A stretch of DNA of 64,000 nt from CAG-791 sp045130475 (GCA_045130475.1 JBGUPU010000073.1:1-64000), one strand, 5' to 3'; shown: positions 44,214 through 55,068, numbered from the stretch's first letter. A program made the numbers and translations. Notes: generated by a model not told the origin, from the sequence alone.

Positions 44214-45647
44214 GTGGCAGAACAGAAAAAACTGGTTGCCGAGATCACGGCAATGGATGAAGATTTTACACAATGGTATACAGACGTCTGCATCAAGGCA
44301 GGCCTGATCGCCTATTCGAATATCAAGGGATTCATGGTCTACAAGCCCGCCGGATACGCCATCTGGGAGGCAGTGCAGAAGCACCTCGATGCGCGCTTCA
44401 AGGCAGTGGGCGTTGAGAATGTCTATCTCCCCATGCTGATCCCGGAGCGTCTGCTGAGCAAGGAGAGCGACCTGGTCGAAGGCTTTGCGCCCGAAGTTGC
44501 ATGGGTCACACACGGCGGTTCCGAGAAGCTTGATGAGCGCGTCTGTGTCCGTCCCACTTCCGAGTCTCTGTTCAGCGACTTTTACAAGGGAGAGATCCAG
44601 TCCTACCGCGATCTTCCCAAGATCTACAACCAGTGGTGCAGCGTTGTCCGCTGGGAGAAGGAGACCAGGCCCTTCCTGCGCTCCCGTGAGTTCATGTGGC
44701 AGGAGGGACACACCGTCCACGCCACTGCGGAAGAGGCAGAGGCAAGGACCCAGCAGATGCTGAATGTCTATGCGGATTTCTGCGCGGAAGATCTGGCCAT
44801 CCCCACCATCAAGGGAAGAAAGACCGACAAGGAGAAATTTGCGGGCGCTGTGGCGACCTATACGATCGAGGCGCTCATGCACGACGGCAGAGCCCTGCAG
44901 TCCGGCACCAGCCATGACTTCGGCGACGATTTCGCAAAGGCTTACGGCATCCTGTTCACGGACAAGGACAACAAGCAGAAGCACGCCTTCCAGACATCCT
45001 GGGGCCTTTCCACCCGTATCATCGGCGCCCTCATCATGGTACACGGCGACAACTCCGGCCTGGTGCTGCCTCCCCGTATCGCGCCTACCCAGGTGGTGAT
45101 CGTTCCGATCCAGCAGCGCAAGGCAGGCGTCCTCGACAAGGCATATGAGCTGAAAGAGACCCTGAGTAATTTCCGTGTCAAGGTCGATGACAGCGACAAG
45201 AGCCCCGGCTTCAAGTTCGCGGATCAGGAGATGCGCGGATTCCCGCTCCGTGTCGAGATCGGCCCCCGCGACATCCAGAACGGCAAGTGCATCATTGCGC
45301 GCAGAGATACAGGCGCCAAGGAAGAGTGTGAGCTGGACAAGCTCCAGGCACGGATCGGCGAGCTTCTGGAGCAGATCCAGAAGGATATGTTCGAGCGCGC
45401 GAAAAAGCACCTCGAAGAGCATACCTACAAGGCAGCCAACCGCGAAGAGTTCGAGAAGACCTTCGAAGAAAAGACCGGCTTTGTCAAAGCCATGTGGTGT
45501 GGCGAGCTTGCCTGTGAAGAAGAGATCAAAGAAAAATTCGGCGTTACCAGCCGCTGCATCCCCTTCGAGCAGGAAGAGATCGCGCAGACCTGTGTCTGCT
45601 GCGGAAAACCGGCGAAGAAGATGGTCTACTGGGGCAAGTCCTATTGA
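44214..45647 (+). CDS. proS: Prolyl-tRNA synthetase, short archaeal/eukaryal type
   Basis: Charges tRNA-Pro. 477 residues, class II, lacking the inserted editing domain of the long bacterial form and carrying the C-terminal zinc-like domain (CVCCGKPAKKMVYWGKSY) of the archaeal/eukaryal type. Motif 2 RPFLRSREFMWQEGHT and motif 3 GLSTRIIGALIMVHGDNSGLVLPPRIAP are present. The start is GTG 44214 with GGAGGGAGGAAATG upstream. No T-box leader motif was found in the 140 bases before it. Confidence 0.96.
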   Translation: MAEQKKLVAEITAMDEDFTQWYTDVCIKAGLIAYSNIKGFMVYKPAGYAIWEAVQKHLDARFKAVGVENVYLPMLIPERLLSKESDLVEGFAPEVAWVTHGGSEKLDERVCVRPTSESLFSDFYKGEIQSYRDLPKIYNQWCSVVRWEKETRPFLRSREFMWQEGHTVHATAEEAEARTQQMLNVYADFCAEDLAIPTIKGRKTDKEKFAGAVATYTIEALMHDGRALQSGTSHDFGDDFAKAYGILFTDKDNKQKHAFQTSWGLSTRIIGALIMVHGDNSGLVLPPRIAPTQVVIVPIQQRKAGVLDKAYELKETLSNFRVKVDDSDKSPGFKFADQEMRGFPLRVEIGPRDIQNGKCIIARRDTGAKEECELDKLQARIGELLEQIQKDMFERAKKHLEEHTYKAANREEFEKTFEEKTGFVKAMWCGELACEEEIKEKFGVTSRCIPFEQEEIAQTCVCCGKPAKKMVYWGKSY

Positions 45648-45683
45648 TCTGCTCAGGACCGGGTGTGATGCGCAGCTACAGGG

Positions 45684-47036
45684 ATGAAGGACATGAAGGA
45701 CATTGAAATCAGGATTCCGCCGGGGGCGGCCAGGATTCTGCGCGTGCTGGAGGACCACGGCTATGAGGCCTTTGTGGTCGGCGGCTGCGTGCGGGACAGC
45801 CTTCTGGGACGGAACCCCAACGACTGGGACATCACCACATCGGCGCTCCCTCTCCAAGTCAAAGCTCTGTTCCGCCGCACCATCGACACGGGCCTCAAAC
45901 ACGGGACAGTGACGATCCTGATGGACGGAGAGCCCTTTGAAGTCACCACCTACAGGGTGGACGGAGAGTATCTGGACGGAAGACATCCCTCGGAAGTTAC
46001 TTTTACAGCCAGTCTGCAGGAGGACCTGCAGCGCAGGGATTTCACGATCAACGCCATGGCCTACAGTGAAAAAAAAGGCCTGCAGGACTTTTTCGGAGGA
46101 CTTTCGGACCTGGAAAAGGGCCTGATCCGCGCAGTCGGAGATCCCGCAAAGCGCTTCGGAGAGGACGCGCTGCGGATCATGCGCGCCGTCCGCTTTGCCG
46201 CCCAGCTGGGCTACGAGGTGGAGGCGGATACTGTCCAGGCTATGAAGGACCTGGCGCCCACCCTCTCCAGGATCAGTGCCGAGAGGATCGCCGCGGAGCT
46301 GGAGAAACTCCTGGTCTCACCCCACCCCGAAAAACTCAGGATGGCCTATGAATGCGGCATCACGGCAGTCATTCTGCCGGAATTCGACCGGTGCATGGAG
46401 ACCGGACAGAACAACCCCCACCACAAGTACAGTGTGGGAGAGCACACGATCGTCGCCATCGGCAATGCCCGCCCGGACCGTATCCTGCGCTATACGATGC
46501 TGCTGCACGATTTCGGAAAGCCGTCCTGCAAGACGACGGACGACCAGGGAATCGACCACTTCTACGGACACCAGGAAGTCAGTGCGCAGATGGCCAATGA
46601 CATTCTGCGGCGTCTCAAATCGGACAATGACACCCGCAGGAGCGTGGCCAAGCTGGTCCGCTATCATGACCTGACTTGCGGACTCACCGGAAAAAGCATA
46701 CGAAAAGCGATCAGCCTGCTGGGAGAGGACCTGTTTCCCCTCTACCTGGAGGTAAAGGACGCGGACACCCGCGCCCAGAGCGATTTCCGCTTTCAGGAGA
46801 AGATGGACTATCTGGAGCAGGTGCGCCTTCTCTACAGAAAGATTCTGGAGGAGAAGGACTGCCTCTCCCTCAAGGACCTCGCCGTCAACGGAAAAGACCT
46901 GATCGAGGCGGGCATGAAGCCCGGAAAAGAGATCGGGGAAGTGCTCGGGGAGATGCTCGAAGATGTACTTATGGAGCCCTCCCACAACACCAGGGAGTAT
47001 CTGATGGAAAGATACCTTCCGTCTGCATCCGAATGA
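45684..47036 (+). CDS. cca: CCA tRNA nucleotidyltransferase with HD domain
   Basis: Class II nucleotidyltransferase of 450 residues that adds or repairs the tRNA 3' CCA. The head has VGGCVRDSLLGRNPNDWDIT with the catalytic DWD, FTINAMAY and GDPAKRFGEDALRIMRAVRFAAQLGY. The HD phosphohydrolase part follows with HTIVAIGN and LLHDFGKP. ATG 45693 is an alternative start with AGGG at better spacing. It follows proS by 36 bases and is directly followed by a palindrome similar to the one before proS. Confidence 0.93.
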   Translation: MKDMKDIEIRIPPGAARILRVLEDHGYEAFVVGGCVRDSLLGRNPNDWDITTSALPLQVKALFRRTIDTGLKHGTVTILMDGEPFEVTTYRVDGEYLDGRHPSEVTFTASLQEDLQRRDFTINAMAYSEKKGLQDFFGGLSDLEKGLIRAVGDPAKRFGEDALRIMRAVRFAAQLGYEVEADTVQAMKDLAPTLSRISAERIAAELEKLLVSPHPEKLRMAYECGITAVILPEFDRCMETGQNNPHHKYSVGEHTIVAIGNARPDRILRYTMLLHDFGKPSCKTTDDQGIDHFYGHQEVSAQMANDILRRLKSDNDTRRSVAKLVRYHDLTCGLTGKSIRKAISLLGEDLFPLYLEVKDADTRAQSDFRFQEKMDYLEQVRLLYRKILEEKDCLSLKDLAVNGKDLIEAGMKPGKEIGEVLGEMLEDVLMEPSHNTREYLMERYLPSASE

Positions 47037-47065
47037 TGTACACGCCCTTCGAGGGGTCGTGTACA
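47037..47065. repeat. Palindrome after cca, related to the one before proS
   Basis: TGTACACG CCCTTCGAGGGG T CGTGTACA, starting at the base after the cca stop. It shares the TGTACACG/CGTGTACA arms, a C/G-rich core and a following GTAAC with the 44125 palindrome. No T-run. Confidence 0.85.
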
Positions 47066-47109
47066 GTAACGAAATCCAAAGGATGTATTGCTCTAAAAAT
47101 AGGTCTATA

Positions 47110-47139
47110 TTGACAAAAAGTGTGTATACCAAGTAATAT
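47110..47139 (+). promoter_or_regulatory. Promoter of the HU gene
   Basis: TTGACA (47110-47115), 18 bases, TAATAT (47134-47139); consensus -35. It leaves a leader of about 125 bases. Confidence 0.7.
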
Positions 47140-47273
47140 TAATATGCAGAAGTCCTGCACAGCCACGCGGGACACCGACATGAAATCAGCCGTTTTCTGC
47201 GGCGGATCGATCGCTGCAGGAAGGCACTAATATCAGAACAACCTGCTGTGCAGGAAAAGTATAAGGAGTGAAT

Positions 47274-47549
47274 ATGAACAAGGGACAGCTTATTGAAAAG
47301 ATGCATGAGAAATCCGGACTTACTCTGAAAGATGCAGAGAAGGCTTACAAGGCTTTCACCGATGCCGTCATCGAGGCTCTCAGAGACGGCGAGAAGGTTC
47401 AGCTGGTCGGCTTCGGCACTTTTGATATCGGCGAGCGCTCAGCCAGAGAGGGCAGAAATCCTCAGACCGGCGAGTCCATCCAGATTGCCGCTTCCAAGTC
47501 ACCTAAATTCAAAGCCGGCAAGGCCTTCAAGGATGCTATCAACGGCTGA
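47274..47549 (+). CDS. hup: HU-family nucleoid DNA-binding protein
   Basis: 91-residue histone-like protein that bends DNA non-specifically. It begins MNKGQLIEKMHEKSGLTLKDAEKAYKAF and keeps the family signature VQLVGFGTFDIGERSAREGRNPQTGE and FKAGKAFKDAING. ATG 47274 has AAGGAG at good spacing; GTG 47268 overlaps that site and is rejected. First gene of the HU-rqcP-divIC-tilS-hpt-ftsH run known from Firmicutes. Confidence 0.97.
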   Translation: MNKGQLIEKMHEKSGLTLKDAEKAYKAFTDAVIEALRDGEKVQLVGFGTFDIGERSAREGRNPQTGESIQIAASKSPKFKAGKAFKDAING

Positions 47550-47644
47550 TCCCATCAGAGAAAATGACTTCGCGGATTCTGATCCCGAGGCCGCTGCTCC
47601 AATGAGCCGCATGCCCGGGAGACCGTGATCGATCTGAATTATAC

Positions 47645-47670
47645 AGCCCGCTGTCTTCAGACAGCGGGCT
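47645..47670 (+). terminator. Hairpin after the HU gene
   Basis: AGCCCGCTGTC and GACAGCGGGCT, an 11-bp perfect stem with a four-base loop followed by GTCTC rather than a T-run. It may limit rather than end readthrough into rqcP. Confidence 0.55.
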
Positions 47671-47701
47671 GTCTCAGAAAATAAGAGGAAGCAGACCCTA
47701 T

Positions 47702-47941
47702 ATGCGATTGGATAAATATCTGAAGGTGACAAGGCTCATCAAGCGCAGGACCGTGGCGAACGAGGCGTGTGACAACGGCAGAGTGACCCTCAACGGCAAG
47801 ATCGCGAGAGCCAGCGCCGAGGTGAAACCCGGCGATCTCATCGGGATTTCTTTCGGAGACCGTGAGATCAAGGCAGAAGTGCTGGCGGTCCGGGACAATG
47901 TCCGCAAGGAAGAGGTACAGGACCTTTTCCGTTACGTGTAA
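47702..47941 (+). CDS. rqcP: RqcP/YabO, S4-domain ribosome quality-control factor
   Basis: 79-residue RNA-binding protein made almost entirely of an S4 domain (MRLDKYLKVTRLIKRRTVANEACDNGRVTLNGK...). RqcP assists RqcH in adding Ala tails to stalled chains on 50S subunits. The position between hup and divIC matches B. subtilis yabO. AAGAGGAAGCAG precedes the ATG. Confidence 0.93.
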   Translation: MRLDKYLKVTRLIKRRTVANEACDNGRVTLNGKIARASAEVKPGDLIGISFGDREIKAEVLAVRDNVRKEEVQDLFRYV

Positions 47942-47964
47942 GACAGGACAGAGAGGTAAGAGAA

Positions 47965-48333
47965 ATGAAGACAACCGGAAGATCCGTAAGACAAACGGCA
48001 AAAAAGAGAAGAAGCGGAAGCCGGGCACAGAACGGAGGTCTCCTGACACAGGACCGCCGTCATAATCGTCTGAGTATGTTTCTGGCAGGACTGGTGGTTG
48101 TCATCCTGATGATCGCGGTCTCGGTAAATGCCATGTCCCTGAACAAACGTCTTGCCGAAAACCGCAGGCGCACCGTGCAGCTGCAGAAAGAGATCCAGAC
48201 GGAACAGCAGCGCACCGCCGATATTGAAGAATACCGCAGATATACATCGACGGATGCATATATTGAGGAAGTCGCCCGCGAAAAGCTCGGGTTGATTTAT
48301 GAAGGCGAAACTGTCTTTAAAGAGGATAAATAG
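47965..48333 (+). CDS. divIC: Septum formation initiator, DivIC/FtsB family
   Basis: 122-residue bitopic division protein. A basic cytoplasmic N-terminus (about 1-35, RSVRQTAKKRRSGSR) precedes one transmembrane helix (about 36-56). An extracytoplasmic coiled coil (LNKRLAENRRRTVQLQKEIQTEQQRTADIEEY) and the family end VAREKLGLIYEGETVF follow. AGAGAGGTAAG precedes the ATG. yabP, yabQ and spoIIE, neighbours in B. subtilis, are absent. Confidence 0.92.
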   Translation: MKTTGRSVRQTAKKRRSGSRAQNGGLLTQDRRHNRLSMFLAGLVVVILMIAVSVNAMSLNKRLAENRRRTVQLQKEIQTEQQRTADIEEYRRYTSTDAYIEEVAREKLGLIYEGETVFKEDK

Positions 48334-48353
48334 TCAGCCGGCCGGCTGATATG

Positions 48354-48384
48354 GCGCCATGCAGATCATGCATGGCGCTTTCTT
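48354..48384 (+). terminator. Hairpin with short T-run between divIC and tilS
   Basis: GCGCCATGCA and TGCATGGCGC around GATCA, followed by TTTCTTAT. The palindrome CAGCCGGCCGGCTG lies just upstream. Confidence 0.65.
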
Positions 48385-48401
48385 ATAGGAGCAGAGACTT
48401 T

Positions 48402-50108
48402 ATGAGTGCGATCAAGGAGCGCGTCAGAAACTATATAGAGGAGCAGGGGATGATCCGTCCCGGCGACGCGGTCGTTGCGGGCGTCTCCGGAGGGGCAGAT
48501 TCTCTGTGCCTTTTTCTGCTCCTGCACGAGCTGGCTCCGGAAATGGGTTTCAGCCTACATGTCGTACATGTCCATCACGGGCTGCGCCTCTCCGCCCTGG
48601 ATGATCTGCGCTTTGTAGAGGATCTCTGTGACCGCATGCAGGTTCCCTGCACCATCGTCCGGGCCGATGCGGCAGCGCGGGCCAGGGAATGGGGGACCGG
48701 AGTGGAAGAGGCGGGACGCCGGATCCGCTACGACGCTTTCCGGCAGCTCTGCGGCACCCTTGCCCGGGAGAGGGAAGAAGAAGGACACCAGTTCCGGATC
48801 GCTGTCGCCCATCACCGGGAAGACCAGGCGGAGACAGTCCTCTTTCATCTCTGCCGGGGAACGGACCTGCGCGGCGCGCGGGGGATGCTGCCCGTGAGCG
48901 GGCAGATCATCAGGCCTCTTTTGTGCGAGAGCAGGGCCTCCATAGAGCGATTCCTGACGGAGAAGGGCTTTTCCTGGCAGGAGGATGAGACCAATGCAGA
49001 CACCAGTTATACCAGAAACTATATCCGCAAAGAGATCCTGCCGAGGCTGGAAGAAGGCGTTCATGCCTCCGCGGCAAGGAGGATCTCACAGTTTGCAGCA
49101 GCCTGCGCAGAGGCGGAAGGCTACCTGTCGGCCGTGACGGACCGGGCCCTGGAGAGGTGCTCTGCCGCCTGCCCCCGCGGGGAAGTCATCTTCCTTCCCA
49201 AGGGAGCTGAAAGGACTGCCTGCAAGAGAGTCCTCAGCCTGGATGCCCTGAAACAGGAGGACCCCTATCTGCAGGGAAGGATCCTCTACCGCTGCCTTGC
49301 GGACAGCACGCCTGGAGGTAAGGACATCGGAACAGTCCATGTGGATGCCCTGCGCAGTCTCTGCGCCGGGGATTCGGACGGACAGCTCTCCATGCCCTCC
49401 CGTGTCACGGTTTTCAAAAGAGGGGGAAAGATCTTTTTCTGCCGGGAAACAGGCACAGCTGAAGGAACAGACTTTGCAGAAGAGACAGGCGCGGCTGAAG
49501 GAACAAGCTTAGCTGAAGAGACAGGCCTGGCTGAGGGGCCGGATCAGGCCATGCAGACAAGTGCGGGGACACAGAAGTGTTTTCCGCTCTCTCCGGAGGA
49601 TTACGCCTGCCGTCTGCTGGGGTTTGACGGATGTATGTCCGCAATTCCGGGAAATGAGTGTACGAAATGGTTTGATTATGATAAAATAGGAACGTTTCCT
49701 GTTTTTCGAAACCGGCAGCCGGGAGACCGCATGCACCTGTTTTCGGATGCCCGGAAGCCGCAGGACCAAAACGCTCCTGCGGAGGCTGCAGTCAGGGGAG
49801 GAGAGAACCCCGGGGAAGAGGACAGGAGACTGATCTGTAAAAAACTTGCAAGAATCATGCTGGACGGGAAGATCCCCGCTCAGATCCGGGACAAGATCGT
49901 GCTTCCCTTCTCCGGAAACGAAGCACTGTGGATCCCGGGCCTGCGCATGGGAGATTCCTTCCGGGTCACTCCAACGACAAAAAGGGTCCTTGAGATCCAT
50001 TGGAAAAGAGGGGAAAAAGATGGGATATCAAATTCAGGAAATGATCAGCGAGGAAGAAGTCAACAACAGGATCCGCGAGCTGGGAGAACAGATCACCAGG
50101 GATTATAA
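48402..50108 (+). CDS. tilS: tRNA(Ile)-lysidine synthetase
   Basis: Converts the wobble C34 of tRNA-Ile(CAU) to lysidine. 568 residues. N-type ATP-PPase P-loop VSGGADSLCL, then HVHHGLR, AHHREDQAETVLFHLCRG and the family TSYTRNYIRKEILP. A stretch near 345-390 repeats ETGxAEGTxxAE-like units and is foreign to the family. The C-terminal substrate domain ends normally near VLEIHW, but the frame continues about 27 residues into hpt, overlapping it by 89 bases. ATG 48402 with AGGAG upstream is chosen; an ATG at 48351 lies inside the preceding hairpin. Confidence 0.92.
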   Translation: MSAIKERVRNYIEEQGMIRPGDAVVAGVSGGADSLCLFLLLHELAPEMGFSLHVVHVHHGLRLSALDDLRFVEDLCDRMQVPCTIVRADAAARAREWGTGVEEAGRRIRYDAFRQLCGTLAREREEEGHQFRIAVAHHREDQAETVLFHLCRGTDLRGARGMLPVSGQIIRPLLCESRASIERFLTEKGFSWQEDETNADTSYTRNYIRKEILPRLEEGVHASAARRISQFAAACAEAEGYLSAVTDRALERCSAACPRGEVIFLPKGAERTACKRVLSLDALKQEDPYLQGRILYRCLADSTPGGKDIGTVHVDALRSLCAGDSDGQLSMPSRVTVFKRGGKIFFCRETGTAEGTDFAEETGAAEGTSLAEETGLAEGPDQAMQTSAGTQKCFPLSPEDYACRLLGFDGCMSAIPGNECTKWFDYDKIGTFPVFRNRQPGDRMHLFSDARKPQDQNAPAEAAVRGGENPGEEDRRLICKKLARIMLDGKIPAQIRDKIVLPFSGNEALWIPGLRMGDSFRVTPTTKRVLEIHWKRGEKDGISNSGNDQRGRSQQQDPRAGRTDHQGL

Positions 50109-50562
50109 GGGACGGTCCGTCCGTCTGGTGTGCATCCTCCGCGGCGCGGTATTTTTCATGTGCGAGCTGGCCAAGAGGATCGAGCTCCCCGTTTCCTTCG
50201 ACTTCATGTCTGTCTCCAGTTACGGCAGCAAGACCACTTCCAGCGGCATTGTCCGCATTCTCAAGGATCTTGAGGATCCGGTCACAGACGAGGATGTCAT
50301 CATTGTCGAGGACATCATTGATTCTGGAAGGACCCTGAGCTTCCTGAAGGAGCTCTTCCGCAGCCGCGGCGCCGCCTCGATCAAGGTCTGCACCCTGCTC
50401 GACAAGCCCTCCCGCCGCGCGCCGGAGATCGATATCCATGTTGACTACAAGGGCTTCGAAGTGCCCGATCAGTTTGTGATCGGCTGGGGAATGGACTACG
50501 ACCAGAGATACCGCAATCTTCCCTATATCGGTGTCATCACCGGGCTGGATGAAGAAGAATAA
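50020..50562 (+). CDS. hpt: Hypoxanthine phosphoribosyltransferase
   Basis: Purine-salvage enzyme of 180 residues making IMP/GMP from PRPP. PRPP loop VIIVEDIIDSGRTLSFL; LRGAVFFMCELAKRI near the N-terminus; C-terminal VIGWGMDYDQRYRNLPYIGVI. GAGGGGAAAAAG precedes ATG 50020, which lies within the 3' part of tilS in another frame. ftsH2 follows after 102 bases, the order seen in B. subtilis. Confidence 0.96.
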   Translation: MGYQIQEMISEEEVNNRIRELGEQITRDYKGRSVRLVCILRGAVFFMCELAKRIELPVSFDFMSVSSYGSKTTSSGIVRILKDLEDPVTDEDVIIVEDIIDSGRTLSFLKELFRSRGAASIKVCTLLDKPSRRAPEIDIHVDYKGFEVPDQFVIGWGMDYDQRYRNLPYIGVITGLDEEE

Positions 50563-50664
50563 GAGATCCGGCCGGGGATCCCGTTATCTTACATCTTTGT
50601 AAAAACACATCAAAATATCACCTGCTTCCCTGGGAAGGGGGGATATCAGATTTAGGAGATAGTT

Positions 50665-52527
<1,863 letters not shown>

Positions 52528-52542
52528 ATCACAGCAGAGATG

Positions 52543-52583
52543 AAGCGGCAGTTCCGCCGGGGATTGCCGCTTATTATATTTTT
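52543..52583 (+). terminator. Terminator after ftsH2
   Basis: AAGCGGCAG pairs with TTGCCGCTT (one mismatch), followed by ATTATATTTTT. It also argues against translation of the next gene from ATG 52540. Confidence 0.65.
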
Positions 52584-52677
52584 ATCAGTTTATCAGTTAT
52601 ATCTGTTTTTCATCGCGCGGAAAAGAAAACTGGTATCCGGGGAGTTGTACGGCGGACAGCCGTACAGGAGAAAATGG

Positions 52678-54957
52678 ATGTCTTACGATAGTGATTTCCG
52701 GGAAGGACCCGGACAAAATACTTTTTTCAGCGATACGACAGAGGATTATGTCACACCTTCCCAGCCGGATCTTTATGAAATGGTCACGATACGGCTCCGC
52801 GCCGCCAAAGGGTCGGTCCAGTCCTGTTTTCTGGTCACCGAGACACGCTCCCTGCGCATGCGCCTGGCGGAATGGGACGAATGCTTCGATTATTATGAAG
52901 CCCGTTTCGAGGTGAATGTGACGCCTCTGCGCTATGTTTTCGAAATCTATAACGACGGCAGGACGATCAGATATACCCGCCGCGGTGTCCGCAATACCAT
53001 CCGGGCCGTGGACTGGTGGCACATCATCCCGGGCTTTCACGTGCCTGCATGGGCAGAGGGCGCGGTGATGTACCAGATCTTTGTCGACCGTTTCAGCAAC
53101 GGGGATACTTCCAACGATGTGCTGACCGGAGAATACGACTATATGGGGAAACCGGTCCTGGGGATCTGGGACTGGGACCAGCCGCCGACCTCCAAAGGCT
53201 ATCGCGAATTTTACGGCGGCGACCTGCAGGGCGTGATCGACCGGCTGGACTATCTGGAGGAACTGGGGGTCGAGGCAATCTACCTCAATCCGATCTTCCT
53301 CTCGCCTTCCAGCCATAAATACGATACACAGGATTATGAACACATAGACCCCCACTTCGGCAAGATCGTCCGTGACAGAGGAGAGCTCCTCTACAAGCCC
53401 CGCGCGGGACATTCCGCCGGTGAGCTCCTGTGGCCGGACGCGACGCAGGGAATTGAGTCCGTGCGGGAGGAGGACCTCTCCAGCGGCCGCAGGTCCAACC
53501 GGAAAGCGACCCGCTACCTGTGCCGGGTGACGGATCCCGCCAACCTTGAAGCCAGTGACCGCCTGTTTGCCAGACTTGTGGACAAGGCACACAGACGCGG
53601 GATCCGTGTCATTCTGGACGGCGTCTTCAACCACTGCGGTTCCTTCCACCGATGGCTTGACGGGGAAAAAATCTACGAACAGCTTCCAGGCGGCAAAAAA
53701 GGAGCCCGGGCGTCGAAAAAATCTCCCTATGTCAGGTATTTCCGCTTCGCGAAAGACAAATGGCCTTCCAACGACAGCTATGAGGCCTGGTGGGACTTTG
53801 CCACCCTGCCCAAGCTGAGCTATGAGACGTCCGAGGAACTGTGCGAATATATCCTGAAGATCGGACGCAAATGGGTCTCGCCCCCTTACAATGCGGACGG
53901 CTGGCGTCTGGACGTCGCTGCGGACCTGGGACATTCCCCGGAGTTCAATCACCACTTCTGGAGACGCTTCCGGAAGGCGGTCAAGGAGGCCAATCCCGAG
54001 GCGATCATCCTGGCAGAGAACTACACAGATTCCCGCAAATGGCTTCAGGGAGACGAGTGGGACACCATCATGAACTATGAGTTCTTCATGGAGCCCCTCA
54101 CCTTTTTCCTCACAGGAATGGAAAAACACAGTGATGCCCGCAATGAAGAGCGCTTCGGCGACCCCGACGCTTTCTGGCGGGATGTGCTGTATACAAACCA
54201 GAGAGGCATGCCGGACCTGGCCCTGCGCATCGGCATGAATGAGCTCTCCAACCACGACCACTCGCGCTTCCTCACAAGGACCAGCCGTGTCGTGGGAAGG
54301 GTGGAGGACCTGGGGCCGGAGGCGGCCATGGAGGGTGTCAGGATGCAGGTCATGCGCCAGGCGGTCCTGATCCAGATGACCTGGACCGGTGCCCCGACGA
54401 TCTACTACGGCGACGAGGCAGGCCTGGGGGGCTTCACTGACCCGGACAGCCGCAGGGGCTATCCCTGGGGCCATGAAGATCAGGCGCTGATCCTCTACCA
54501 CCGGGTGCTGACAGGACTGCGCCGCAAGAGCCGCGCCCTCCGCAGGGGATCCCTCCTGCGTCTTCCCGATGCCGACGGTCTGCTCGCCTACGCCCGCTTT
54601 ACCCGCGGCAAAACCGCGCCTGCCGCAGACCGAAGCCGGAGCGCTGCGGACAGAAGGACACCTGCCGGTCGGGAGACCTTCCTCGTCCTCATCAACATCA
54701 ACCACATCCCGATCGACTACCGCGCAGACATCACCTGCGCCGGCATTCCGCCCAGAGCGGAGCTGGAATGTCTCCTGCGCACAGACCGCAGCGGATTTGC
54801 CGCAGACCCTGCCCTTCTGCCTGGGGGAGCCGGTACACAGGAGGAGAGGTCTGTGAACGAGATCCTGAAACCGGTCTACACCACAGACGGCATACTCAGG
54901 ATCAACCTGCCTCCGGAATCCGGCATCCTGCTCCGCTGCAGGCCGGACAGGGTGTGA
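52678..54957 (+). CDS. GH13 alpha-glucosidase/neopullulanase-type enzyme
   Basis: Cytoplasmic alpha-glucan hydrolase of 759 residues. The N-terminal beta domain (about 25-120) resembles CBM34 of cyclomaltodextrinase/neopullulanase enzymes. The (beta/alpha)8 barrel shows VMYQIFVDRF, DGVFNHCG, nucleophile Asp in DGWRLDVA, acid/base Glu in ILAENYTD and the third acid in LSNHDHSRF. A segment of about 45 residues is inserted before the NLEASDRLFARLVDKAH helix. No signal peptide. ATG 52678 is chosen for AGGAG at ideal spacing; the frame is open to 52540 but that start overlaps a terminator. A GTACGGC/GCCGTAC hairpin sits beside the ribosome binding site. Confidence 0.88.
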   Translation: MSYDSDFREGPGQNTFFSDTTEDYVTPSQPDLYEMVTIRLRAAKGSVQSCFLVTETRSLRMRLAEWDECFDYYEARFEVNVTPLRYVFEIYNDGRTIRYTRRGVRNTIRAVDWWHIIPGFHVPAWAEGAVMYQIFVDRFSNGDTSNDVLTGEYDYMGKPVLGIWDWDQPPTSKGYREFYGGDLQGVIDRLDYLEELGVEAIYLNPIFLSPSSHKYDTQDYEHIDPHFGKIVRDRGELLYKPRAGHSAGELLWPDATQGIESVREEDLSSGRRSNRKATRYLCRVTDPANLEASDRLFARLVDKAHRRGIRVILDGVFNHCGSFHRWLDGEKIYEQLPGGKKGARASKKSPYVRYFRFAKDKWPSNDSYEAWWDFATLPKLSYETSEELCEYILKIGRKWVSPPYNADGWRLDVAADLGHSPEFNHHFWRRFRKAVKEANPEAIILAENYTDSRKWLQGDEWDTIMNYEFFMEPLTFFLTGMEKHSDARNEERFGDPDAFWRDVLYTNQRGMPDLALRIGMNELSNHDHSRFLTRTSRVVGRVEDLGPEAAMEGVRMQVMRQAVLIQMTWTGAPTIYYGDEAGLGGFTDPDSRRGYPWGHEDQALILYHRVLTGLRRKSRALRRGSLLRLPDADGLLAYARFTRGKTAPAADRSRSAADRRTPAGRETFLVLININHIPIDYRADITCAGIPPRAELECLLRTDRSGFAADPALLPGGAGTQEERSVNEILKPVYTTDGILRINLPPESGILLRCRPDRV

Positions 54958-55032
54958 GAGCACAGATGTCTCTTCTCCGCCTTTCCGTAGCCAGCACTGC
55001 TAAAACCATAAACGCCGCCCTTGCGGCATTAC

Positions 55033-55068
55033 CGCCCTTCCGGCACCGCCGCCGGAAGGGCGTTTTTT
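55033..55068 (+). terminator. Terminator after the first GH13 gene
   Basis: CGCCCTTCCGGC and GCCGGAAGGGCG form a 12-bp perfect stem followed by six T. Confidence 0.9.
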
